Shown: one piece after another, positions 8,440-15,896 of the stretch
How positions within the stretch are numbered: position 1 is the first letter of the stretch
Layout of the letters: each line of letters opens with the position of its first letter
Source of the DNA: an uncultured Prevotellaceae bacterium
GTDB taxonomy: Bacteria > Bacteroidota > Bacteroidia > Bacteroidales > Bacteroidaceae
Direction: 5' to 3'
Assembly: GCA_900319225.1 (NCBI GenBank)
Contig: ONNV01000009.1
Span: 48,043 to 112,042, forward strand
Length of the DNA stretch: 64,000 nt
The notes under the pieces: model-generated
Told to the model about the DNA's origin: nothing
Databases searched by the model: none
The model's input: the letters and a program-made list of their open reading frames with translations, nothing else
Translations under genes and position numbers: made by a program

Positions 8440-9432
8440 ATGTTGCAATATCTTGTTATATTGTTGGATGATACCAGCGTGTCTTACTGCCATGCGGATA
8501 ATCCATTAAAAGAGCGTTGCTTAATGCCGCTTGATGTCCTGAAGAAAGCAATCGTCTTTGGAATGAAAGAGAACCTGATGATTCAGTATGTCTTTCCTGA
8601 TTACGAATTACCTGAAACATACAACGATGTCATTGACAGTATAGACAATACCAAGATTTATCGTTCTGGCAATAAACCGATCACAGGTGTGAAGGAAACA
8701 GGTGATGCAGATGTCGAGGTGACGGATGGTGTTCCGGAATTGTTGTCTTGCAAGAACGTGGTTTTGCGTCTAAGCTTAAAAGATGTCATCGGCAATAAGA
8801 ATAAGATTGCTGATTTATTTAGGTCCGGAGCCAGATTAAATATTTGCATTACTGATGTGGAAAAATTCAGTGATAATGATATCAGTACATACAAGTTGCT
8901 GTTGGAAGATTGGAACCTTTCTTTATTGCAAATCTTTAAAGAAGGATTGTCTCCTCAGGTGAATATATTGACAGACAGATTGTTCCTTGATAAAATGCGA
9001 AACTGTGATGCGGGTGTGACATCAATTACTGTCGCTCCGAATGGAAGGTTCTACATTTGCCCGGCATTCTACTATGATGAAAGGATGAAGGTGGATAATA
9101 TGATGAATCATAAAAAACCCGATTTTGATAATTCTGTTGGAGATCTTACCATAGGACTAGAGATTGAAAACCAGCAGCTTTTAAGGCTTGATCACGCTCC
9201 GTTATGCAGAAATTGCGATGCATTCCAGTGCAGACGGTGCATTTGGTTAAATAGGAAACTGACATGGGATTGTAATACTCCGTCACGTCAGCAATGTGTT
9301 ATTTCTCATCTGGAAAGGAATGCCAGCAGGAGTTTGATGATTTTGCTTCAGAAATCTGGATTGTTCAGACAAAACAACAAAATAAAGGATATTGATTATC
9401 TGGATCCTTTTGACGTGAGAGAAAGAAAATAG
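8440..9432 (+). CDS. CXXX-repeat peptide maturase partner (SPASM-like, no radical SAM core motif)
   Basis: A 330-residue protein starting 3 bp after the radical SAM gene. No CxxxCxxC motif is present, but the C-terminal third has a SPASM-like pattern: 'SITVAPNGRFYICPAFYYD' and then 'APLCRNCDAFQCRRCIWLN' and 'WDCNTPSRQQCVI'. This fits the family annotated as CXXX repeat peptide maturase, which always sits beside the radical SAM enzyme. It may bind FeS clusters and the substrate, and act as a complex with the enzyme. That role is inferred. Short spacing suggests translational coupling. Confidence 0.82.
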   Translation: MLQYLVILLDDTSVSYCHADNPLKERCLMPLDVLKKAIVFGMKENLMIQYVFPDYELPETYNDVIDSIDNTKIYRSGNKPITGVKETGDADVEVTDGVPELLSCKNVVLRLSLKDVIGNKNKIADLFRSGARLNICITDVEKFSDNDISTYKLLLEDWNLSLLQIFKEGLSPQVNILTDRLFLDKMRNCDAGVTSITVAPNGRFYICPAFYYDERMKVDNMMNHKKPDFDNSVGDLTIGLEIENQQLLRLDHAPLCRNCDAFQCRRCIWLNRKLTWDCNTPSRQQCVISHLERNASRSLMILLQKSGLFRQNNKIKDIDYLDPFDVRERK

Positions 9433-9459
9433 AACTAATTAATATAAACCAATTAAAGA

Positions 9460-9735
9460 ATGAAGACTAAAGTAGGACAGGTTACTCCTGAAGAAAAAGT
9501 AGAAATACAGCGTCTGTTTGAGCGTCGTAATGGATTAAATGAATTGGCAAAGATTCTTACTGCAGATAATACAGATTTGTATGAGAAACTGGTAAAAGAT
9601 ATGGGAGAAACCAGCGTGAAGTTTCAGACATGGTGGGATAAGATGGGTGAAAAGTATAAATGGAAGTCTATAGAGGGCGCAAATTGGGAGATTGATTTTG
9701 ATACACGTGATATCTATCTTGTAACGAAAGAGTGA
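9460..9735 (+). CDS. CXXX-repeat peptide modification system small protein
   Basis: A 91-residue soluble protein, largely helical by composition, with two Trp residues in 'QTWWDKMGEKYKW' and a terminal acidic segment. It has no cysteine, signal peptide or membrane helix. Position (27 bp after the SPASM-like gene, last in the operon) and length match the small accessory family annotated as CXXX repeat peptide modification system protein. It might be a substrate-recognition or chaperone protein; this is inferred. The operon ends here against a convergent gene. Confidence 0.8.
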   Translation: MKTKVGQVTPEEKVEIQRLFERRNGLNELAKILTADNTDLYEKLVKDMGETSVKFQTWWDKMGEKYKWKSIEGANWEIDFDTRDIYLVTKE

Positions 9736-9768
9736 TATCGGGTATAATCAGTTCTGGAATTGTTTGTG

Positions 9769-10278
9769 CTATTTCTGCTCTGAGATAGATTTGAAGTTGC
9801 TGAGGACTTCATTTCTAAGAATCTGCACCAGAGGTAGGTGTTGGTCTCTAAGAAGAAAATGAGCATAGAACGTTTGCTGGGGTTGGGTCGATCTCATTTC
9901 AATTTCTATATCGGACCAATGATCTCCTGCAATGGTACTGTACCGTTGAAACAGAAGCTTGAATAGATTGTTCCTGTATTCCTGGTAGGTTTGTTCTTTT
10001 CCGGCTCTTTGATACGGTATTTCTTCTGTTATGTCACAGAAATAATAAAGCACTGTATTTGGGTTGTCTTGGGCGATAGAAATCAGGACTTGGGCAATTT
10101 TCCCGAATACTTCAATGTTGATGGGACCGTTTCCTGCCTCACGGATAATAGTTATTTCAACTATTTCCAGTTGTGGGAAACGGTCTCCAATTAATTGGGT
10201 AATATATGGATAGAAAGAAGTAAGGGAAACTATTATTTTGTCTCCCTCTTTAGTTATGACATCAAACGACAGATTCAT
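9769..10278 (-). CDS. Hypothetical protein, DUF6169-like at a guess
   Basis: A 169-residue soluble protein. The middle reads 'TVLYYFCDI' and later 'YRNNLFKLLFQRY' and 'FYAHFLLRDQH', a pattern I loosely associate with DUF6169 proteins of Bacteroidales; I am not sure of that. Its ATG overlaps by one base the stop codon of a 46-residue gene upstream (TAATG), so the two are translationally coupled. It ends 33 bp from the end of the convergent CXXX operon. A toxin-antitoxin or defence role is possible from the two-gene layout but nothing in the sequence proves it. Confidence 0.6.
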   Translation of the reverse strand: MNLSFDVITKEGDKIIVSLTSFYPYITQLIGDRFPQLEIVEITIIREAGNGPINIEVFGKIAQVLISIAQDNPNTVLYYFCDITEEIPYQRAGKEQTYQEYRNNLFKLLFQRYSTIAGDHWSDIEIEMRSTQPQQTFYAHFLLRDQHLPLVQILRNEVLSNFKSISEQK

Positions 10279-10418
10279 TATACTTGAATGCTGAACGTAT
10301 GTGTCTCCTTATCTAAAAGTTCTTTGCGCTGAGCTTCTTTCTTCTGGCGCATCTTCTCTACGAAATCCCATACCTTCTTAGGCGGGTTTTCAATTACTAT
10401 TTTCTCATTGCTTTCCAT
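10278..10418 (-). CDS. 46-residue hypothetical protein coupled to the next gene
   Basis: Reads MESNEKIVIENPPKKVWDF then a strongly charged helix rich in Lys, Glu, Gln and Arg, ending in SIQV. The 'NPPKKVWDFVEKM' segment could fold on a partner and the helix is like an antitoxin tail, but this is only suggestive. The stop overlaps the start of the 169-residue gene. A promoter box lies about 70 bp upstream. Confidence 0.65.
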   Translation of the reverse strand: MESNEKIVIENPPKKVWDFVEKMRQKKEAQRKELLDKETHTFSIQV

Positions 10419-10485
10419 AGTGTATTTCTTTATAAGGAGTGTCGCTGTTTATGTAAAATGCACGTTTACATTGTTTTGTATGATG

Positions 10486-10493
10486 CAAATATA
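10486..10493 (-). promoter_or_regulatory. -7 box for the two-gene unit at 9.8-10.4 kb
   Basis: TATATTTG on the minus strand, matching TAnnTTTG, 68 bp before the 46-residue gene. Confidence 0.6.
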
Positions 10494-10597
10494 CATGATT
10501 CCCGGATTATTATGCTATGTCTCGGTGAAAAATGTGTTTCGATATAATAATCTTTGTTTTTTTACGGCTATTACGGAGGTGGTTTGGGGGATTTGAT

Positions 10598-10605
10598 TAT
10601 ATTTG
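10598..10605 (+). promoter_or_regulatory. -7 box for the V-ATPase operon
   Basis: TATATTTG, 54 bp before the subunit E start. The 241-bp gap 10419-10659 holds this box and the divergent one; nothing else was recognised. Confidence 0.65.
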
Positions 10606-10659
10606 CGATTCTGTATGTGCAAGCATACTTTGAACACAGAGAATTATCAATAATAACCT

Positions 10660-11250
10660 ATGAATACCAAGATCCAGGAACTTACCGACATTATATATAA
10701 TGAAGGTGTTGCTAAAGGTCAGGCTCAGGCCGACCAGATTCTGGCACAGGCCCAGGAACAAGCCCAAAAGTTGATTCAGGATGCACGTAAGGAGGCTGAC
10801 AGCCTTCTGGCTGCCGCCAAGAAAGAGAGCGCCGATAACGCTGAGAATGTACGCAAGGAGCTTAAGCTCTATGCTGCTCAGGCTTTGGAGTCTCTCAAGA
10901 GCGAGATTGCAAGCGTGGTTACTGACAAGATCGTGTCTGAGTCTGTAAAGGGCTTTACCGCTGACCAAAAGGTTTTCAACGAGTTTATCCTTAAGCTGGC
11001 CCAGGAGTGGGGCAAGAACCAGAGTATTGAGATTCAGGCTGCCGATGCTGAGAATCTTAAGAAATACTTTATGGCCAATGCAAAGGATCTGCTGGACAAG
11101 GGCGTTAAGATTACCCAGGTGAACGGCCGCGAGACCGCATTCAGCATCCTGCCTGCCGACGGTTCATATAAGGTGAACTTTGGCGCCGAGGAGTTTGAGA
11201 ACTGGTTCAAGTCAATCCTGCGTCCGCAGTTGGTTGAAACCTTATTCTGA
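10660..11250 (+). CDS. atpE: V-type ATP synthase subunit E
   Basis: A 196-residue protein. Residues about 1-80 form a long Ala/Gln/Lys-rich coiled coil ('GQAQADQILAQAQEQAQKL'), the N-terminal arm of the peripheral stalk; the rest is a compact alpha/beta head that binds the catalytic part. It is the first gene of a seven-gene V-ATPase operon. Its stop overlaps the next start (TGATG). Length fits subunit E. Sequence conservation in this family is low, so the call rests on the coiled coil and the operon. Confidence 0.85.
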   Translation: MNTKIQELTDIIYNEGVAKGQAQADQILAQAQEQAQKLIQDARKEADSLLAAAKKESADNAENVRKELKLYAAQALESLKSEIASVVTDKIVSESVKGFTADQKVFNEFILKLAQEWGKNQSIEIQAADAENLKKYFMANAKDLLDKGVKITQVNGRETAFSILPADGSYKVNFGAEEFENWFKSILRPQLVETLF

Positions 11251-12041
11251 TGCGTAACTACTATTATCTTGTAGCTGGCCTGCAGGATCTTCAGATTGAA
11301 GACAGCAAGGTTCCGGTAGCTGTGGCTCAGTTCCGCGATGAGGTCTATGAGAGCCTTGCCGGTGCTGACCGCAAGCTTATCGACCTGCTCGTGCTGGAGA
11401 ACTCATGCCGCAACTTTATAGGCTCTGAGCGTATGCAGGAGCTGACAGCCGTTGTCAAGGCACAGGAACCGTGTCCGGATGGGGTGCCGCAGTTCATGTA
11501 TGATTTTGTGCAGGAGTATCTGGATGAGAGTTGGCACGATTATGCTGATTTTGCCGATGACCGTCTGTGGAGCCTGTTCTATCAGTATGCCATGGGTTGC
11601 GGAAACCGTTTTGTCCGTGACTGGTACAGGTTCAACCTGGACCTGAACAATATCCAGACTGCAATTACGGCACGCAAGTATGACCTGGACGTACGCCGCC
11701 TGCTGGTGGGTGACAATGAGGTTGTGCAGGCTTTGCGTACAAGCGGTGCACGTGACTGGGGACTGAGCCAGGAGGTGCCGTTCTGGGATGATATAATGAG
11801 GCTGCAGGAGGCTGCTGACCTTAATGACCGTGAGCGTAAGACTGACATGCTGCGCTGGCAGTGGCTTGAGGATAACAGTTTCTTCTGTTTCTTTACCATT
11901 GAGCAGCTGTTTGCGTATATGGTACGTCTGGGTATAGTGGAGCACTGGTGTGATATGGATGCCCAGAAGGGACAGCAGTTGTTACGCCAGCTGATAGGAA
12001 CTCTAAAGGACCAGACTGAGGTCCCGGCAGAGTTCAAATAA
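11250..12041 (+). CDS. DUF2764 protein, probable V-ATPase subunit C equivalent
   Basis: A 263-residue, Trp-, Asp- and Leu-rich helical protein beginning 'MRNYYYLVAGLQDLQ'. Proteins of this kind (DUF2764) occur in Bacteroidales V-ATPase operons where other bacteria have subunit C, the socket that joins the central stalk to the membrane ring. No membrane segment or signal is present, as expected. It overlaps the subunit E gene by one base and lies 26 bp before subunit A. The role is inferred from position and overall shape (helical, similar to a shortened subunit C). Confidence 0.8.
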   Translation: MRNYYYLVAGLQDLQIEDSKVPVAVAQFRDEVYESLAGADRKLIDLLVLENSCRNFIGSERMQELTAVVKAQEPCPDGVPQFMYDFVQEYLDESWHDYADFADDRLWSLFYQYAMGCGNRFVRDWYRFNLDLNNIQTAITARKYDLDVRRLLVGDNEVVQALRTSGARDWGLSQEVPFWDDIMRLQEAADLNDRERKTDMLRWQWLEDNSFFCFFTIEQLFAYMVRLGIVEHWCDMDAQKGQQLLRQLIGTLKDQTEVPAEFK

Positions 12042-12067
12042 ATTGAATATAGAAAACAGTAATATAT

Positions 12068-13825
12068 ATGGCTACAAAAGGTATTGTTAGCGGAGTCATT
12101 GCCAACATGGTCACACTCAAGGTGGACGGCCCTGTGGCACAGAATGAGATCTGCTATATAGAGACAGGAGGTGACAGACTCATGTCGGAGGTCATAAAGG
12201 TGGTAGGCGAGAACGTCTACGTACAGGTGTTTGAGAGCACCCGTGGCCTTAAGGTTGGTTCACCTGCCGATTTTACCGGTCACATGCTTGAGGTAACTTT
12301 GGGTCCGGGTATGCTGTCACACAACTTTGACGGTCTGCAGAATGACCTGGACAAGATGACGGGCGTGTTTCTTAAGCGCGGTGAGTACACTTATCCGCTG
12401 GATAATGACCGTCTGTGGAAATTTGAGCCTATCGTGAAGGTGGGTGACAAGGTGCGTTCATCGGACTGGCTGGGTAAGGTTGAGGAGAATTTCCAGCCGC
12501 TCAAGATCATGGCTCCGTTCCAGCTGGAGGGGGAGTATACCGTTAAGAAGATTGCAGCAGAGGGTGAGTACCGTATCATTGATGAGATTGCGGTGCTGGA
12601 GAACGCCAAGGGTGATACCGTAAGCGTGAACATGATCCAGAAATGGCCGGTTAAGGTGGCTATGACAAACTACCGCGAGAAACCGCGTCCATTCAAGCTG
12701 CTGGAGACAGGTGTGCGTTCTATCGATACCCTGAACCCGATAGTTGAGGGCGGTACAGGATTCATTCCCGGCCCGTTCGGTACAGGTAAGACCGTGCTGC
12801 AGCACGCAATTTCAAAGCAGGCTGAGGCCGATATCGTTGTTATTGCTGCCTGCGGTGAGCGTGCCAATGAGGTTGTGGAGATATTCACTGAATTCCCTGA
12901 GCTGGATGACCCGCACACAGGACGTAAGCTGATGGAGCGTACCATCATCATAGCCAATACATCAAACATGCCGGTGGCTGCCCGTGAGGCATCTGTATAT
13001 ACCGCAATGGCAATTTCTGAGTATTACCGCTCAATGGGTCTTCGCGTCCTGCTGATGGCTGACTCCACTTCACGTTGGGCTCAGGCTCTGCGTGAGATGT
13101 CAAACCGTATGGAGGAACTGCCCGGTCCGGATGCGTTCCCTATGGATATATCATCTATTATTGCCAACTTCTACGGCCGCGCAGGTTACGTTTACCTGAA
13201 CAACGGCCAGCCGGGTTCCATCACGTTCATCGGCACAGTATCACCTGCGGGTGGTAACCTTAAGGAGCCTGTGACCGAGAATACCAAGAAGGTGGCCCGA
13301 TGCTTCTACGCACTGGAGCAGGAGCGTGCCGACCGTAAGCGTTATCCGGCCATCAACCCCATTGACTCATATTCCAAGTATCTGGATTATCCGGAATTTG
13401 ACAAGTATATCACTGACCGTATCAATGACGAGTGGCTGAGCAAGGTGAACGAGCTCAAGACACGTCTGCTGCGCGGTAAGGAGATATCGGAACAGATTAA
13501 CATCCTGGGTGATGACGGCGTTCCGGTAGATTATCACGTAACATTCTGGAAATCAGAGCTGATTGACTTTATCGTGCTGCAGCAGGATGCGTTTGACGAG
13601 ATTGATGCCGTAACTCCGATGGAGCGTCAGGAGACAATCGTGAACCGTGTGATTGACATTTGCCACACCGAGTTCAAGTTTGACACATTCCTGGAGGTTA
13701 TTGATTACTTTAAGAAGGTGATTAACCTGTGCAAGCAGATGAACTACCAGCCGTTTGAGTCAGAAAAGTATTTTGAGTATGAGAAAGAGCTGAACGCCCT
13801 TATCGCAGAACGTAAAACCGCATAA
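12068..13825 (+). CDS. atpA: V-type ATP synthase catalytic subunit A
   Basis: A 585-residue catalytic subunit. The P-loop GPFGTGKT lies at about residues 236-243, preceded by 'IVEGGTGFIPG'. Other hallmarks are the inserted non-homologous region ('KVGDKVRSSDWLGKV' onward), 'ACGERANEV', 'LMADSTSRWAQALREMSNR' and 'GSITFIGTVSPAGG'. It binds and hydrolyses or makes ATP in the A3B3 head. Length is normal for the family. It is followed after 11 bp by subunit B. Confidence 0.97.
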   Translation: MATKGIVSGVIANMVTLKVDGPVAQNEICYIETGGDRLMSEVIKVVGENVYVQVFESTRGLKVGSPADFTGHMLEVTLGPGMLSHNFDGLQNDLDKMTGVFLKRGEYTYPLDNDRLWKFEPIVKVGDKVRSSDWLGKVEENFQPLKIMAPFQLEGEYTVKKIAAEGEYRIIDEIAVLENAKGDTVSVNMIQKWPVKVAMTNYREKPRPFKLLETGVRSIDTLNPIVEGGTGFIPGPFGTGKTVLQHAISKQAEADIVVIAACGERANEVVEIFTEFPELDDPHTGRKLMERTIIIANTSNMPVAAREASVYTAMAISEYYRSMGLRVLLMADSTSRWAQALREMSNRMEELPGPDAFPMDISSIIANFYGRAGYVYLNNGQPGSITFIGTVSPAGGNLKEPVTENTKKVARCFYALEQERADRKRYPAINPIDSYSKYLDYPEFDKYITDRINDEWLSKVNELKTRLLRGKEISEQINILGDDGVPVDYHVTFWKSELIDFIVLQQDAFDEIDAVTPMERQETIVNRVIDICHTEFKFDTFLEVIDYFKKVINLCKQMNYQPFESEKYFEYEKELNALIAERKTA

Positions 13826-13836
13826 CACACGCAGCT

Positions 13837-15156
13837 ATGACAACAAAGGCATTCCAGAAAATTTATACCAAGATAAGCCAGATTACAAAGGCTACCTGCT
13901 CGCTACGTGCGCAGGGTGTGGGTTATGATGAGCTGGCCATGATTGACGGCCGTCTGGCTCAGGTGGTTAAGATTGCGGGCGATGACGTGACTCTGCAGGT
14001 GTTTGAGGGTACCGGCGGTATCCCCACCAACGCAGAGGTGGTGTTCATGGGTAAGGCTCCCAGCTTGAAGGTGAGCGACAGTCTCTCAGGCCGATTCTTC
14101 AATGCATACGGTGACCCCATTGACGGCGGCCCGCAGGTTGAGGGTAAGGAGGTTGAGATTGGCGGTCCGTCAGTGAACCCCGTAAGGCGTAAGCAGCCGT
14201 CAGAGCTGATTGCTACCGGTATTGCGGGTATAGACCTGAATAACACATTGGTATCCGGACAGAAGATTCCGTTCTTTGCTGATCCTGACCAGCCGTTCAA
14301 CCAGGTTATGGCAACCGTGGCCATGCGTGCCAAGGCCGATAAGATTATCTTGGGCGGTATGGGTATGACCAATGATGACTACCTCTACTTTAAGAACGTG
14401 TTCTCAAACGCAGGTGCCATGGACCGTATCATAGGTTTCATGAACACCACTGAGGATCCTGCCGTAGAGCGTCTGCTGGTACCTGACATGGCTCTTACCG
14501 CAGCTGAGTATTTTGCTGTTGAGAAGGATGAGAAGGTGCTGGTGCTGCTCTCTGATATGACATCGTACGCCGATGCACTGGCTATCGTAAGTAACCGTAT
14601 GGACCAGATTCCTTCCAAGGACTCAATGCCGGGCTCACTTTACTCTGACCTGGCCAAGATCTATGAGAAGGCTGTGCAGTTCCCAAGCGGCGGTTCAATT
14701 ACAATCATCGCTGTGACAACGCTGTCCGGCGGCGATATCACTCATGCCGTGCCTGATAACACCGGTTATATCACCGAGGGTCAGCTGTTCCTGCGTCGTG
14801 ACAGTGACATAGGTAAGGTTATTGTTGACCCGTTCCGTTCACTGTCTCGTTTGAAACAGCTGGTTAACGGTAAGAAGACGCGTGCCGATCACCCGCAGGT
14901 GATGAACGCCGCCGTACGTCTGTATGCCGATGCATCGAACGCCAAGACCAAGGTTGAGAACGGTTTTGACCTGACGGATTATGATGAGCGTACACTGGCG
15001 TTTGCTCATGATTACAGTGAGAAACTGCTGGCCATTGACGTGAACCTGGATACTACAGAGATGCTTGATGTTACATGGGGACTGTTTGCCAAGTACTTCA
15101 AGCCCGATGAGGTTAACATCAAGGCTGCATTAGTAGAGCAATATTGGCCAAAATAA
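13837..15156 (+). CDS. atpB: V-type ATP synthase regulatory subunit B
   Basis: A 439-residue non-catalytic nucleotide-binding subunit. It opens with 'AFQKIYTKISQITKATCSL', has 'IATGIAGIDLNNTLVSGQKIP' and lacks a P-loop (the equivalent region is 'GQKIPFFADPDQPFN'). 'LLSDMTSYADAL' and 'ITHAVPDNTGYITEGQ' are family motifs. It forms the A3B3 ring. Directly after its stop is a 35-bp inverted repeat pair (15158-15260) before subunit D. Confidence 0.96.
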   Translation: MTTKAFQKIYTKISQITKATCSLRAQGVGYDELAMIDGRLAQVVKIAGDDVTLQVFEGTGGIPTNAEVVFMGKAPSLKVSDSLSGRFFNAYGDPIDGGPQVEGKEVEIGGPSVNPVRRKQPSELIATGIAGIDLNNTLVSGQKIPFFADPDQPFNQVMATVAMRAKADKIILGGMGMTNDDYLYFKNVFSNAGAMDRIIGFMNTTEDPAVERLLVPDMALTAAEYFAVEKDEKVLVLLSDMTSYADALAIVSNRMDQIPSKDSMPGSLYSDLAKIYEKAVQFPSGGSITIIAVTTLSGGDITHAVPDNTGYITEGQLFLRRDSDIGKVIVDPFRSLSRLKQLVNGKKTRADHPQVMNAAVRLYADASNAKTKVENGFDLTDYDERTLAFAHDYSEKLLAIDVNLDTTEMLDVTWGLFAKYFKPDEVNIKAALVEQYWPK

Positions 15157-15157
15157 G

Positions 15158-15260
15158 AAGGGCACAAAAGGGACGGTTCTCTCTGTGCCCTTAATGAGAG
15201 AACCTGACCTAAGTAAAATTTAAACAAGGGCACAGAGAGAACCGTCCCTTTTGTGCCCTT
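15158..15260. repeat. Perfect 35-bp inverted repeat pair inside the V-ATPase operon
   Basis: 15158-15192 and 15226-15260 are exact reverse complements (35 bp arms, 33-bp loop). Each arm contains GGGACGGTTCT and is itself bounded by AAGGGCAC/GTGCCCTT. It belongs to the GGGGAC-type palindrome family seen at six other places here. As RNA it would fold into a very stable hairpin between subunits B and D. Confidence 0.9.
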
Positions 15261-15275
15261 GGAAACTGAGAGAAA

Positions 15276-15896
15276 ATGGCTATTAAGTTCCAATATAACA
15301 AGACCTCGCTGCAGATGCTGGAGAAGCAGCTGAAGGTGCGTACGCGAACCCTGCCCATCATAAAGAGTAAGGAGAGCGCGTTGCGCATGGAGGTCAAGAA
15401 ATGTAAGGATGACCTGGTTAGGCTGGAGCGTGAGCTGGAGGAGGGTATAAACCACCACGAATCCATGTTCGCCCTGTGGAACGAGTTCAATCCGGAGCTT
15501 GTCAGGATAAAGGATGTGCATCTGACCGTGCGTAAGATTGCCGGCACACGTATCCCTATCCTGGATAAGGTGGATTTTGAGGTCGCTAAGTTCAGCCTGT
15601 TCAGCCAGCCCGGATGGTACTATGACGGCATCAACATATTGCAGGGCCTGGCACATGCGGCTATCCTGGTGGAGTTCACCACCGCTAAGCTGCAGCTGCT
15701 GGAGAAAGCCCGCAAGAAGACTACCCAGAAGGTGAACCTGTTTGAGAAGGTACAGATTCCGGGTTATGAGGATGCCATACGTAAGATAAAGAGATTCATG
15801 GAGGATGAGGAGAACCTGTCCAAATCCAGCCAGAAGATACTTAAATCTCTGTTGGAAAAACGTGAAACCGATAAACAGGAGGAGGCAGAGCTATGA
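15276..15896 (+). CDS. atpD: V-type ATP synthase subunit D
   Basis: A 206-residue protein of two long coiled-coil segments (about 8-75 and 125-200) around a short middle part ('GWYYDGINILQGLAH'), the central rotor shaft that passes through the A3B3 head. 'KFQYNKTSLQMLEKQLKVR' at the N-terminus is typical ('P/NTK..L..L...L'). It begins 119 bp after subunit B, beyond the inverted repeat, and overlaps subunit I by 4 bp (ATGA). Confidence 0.93.
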   Translation: MAIKFQYNKTSLQMLEKQLKVRTRTLPIIKSKESALRMEVKKCKDDLVRLERELEEGINHHESMFALWNEFNPELVRIKDVHLTVRKIAGTRIPILDKVDFEVAKFSLFSQPGWYYDGINILQGLAHAAILVEFTTAKLQLLEKARKKTTQKVNLFEKVQIPGYEDAIRKIKRFMEDEENLSKSSQKILKSLLEKRETDKQEEAEL

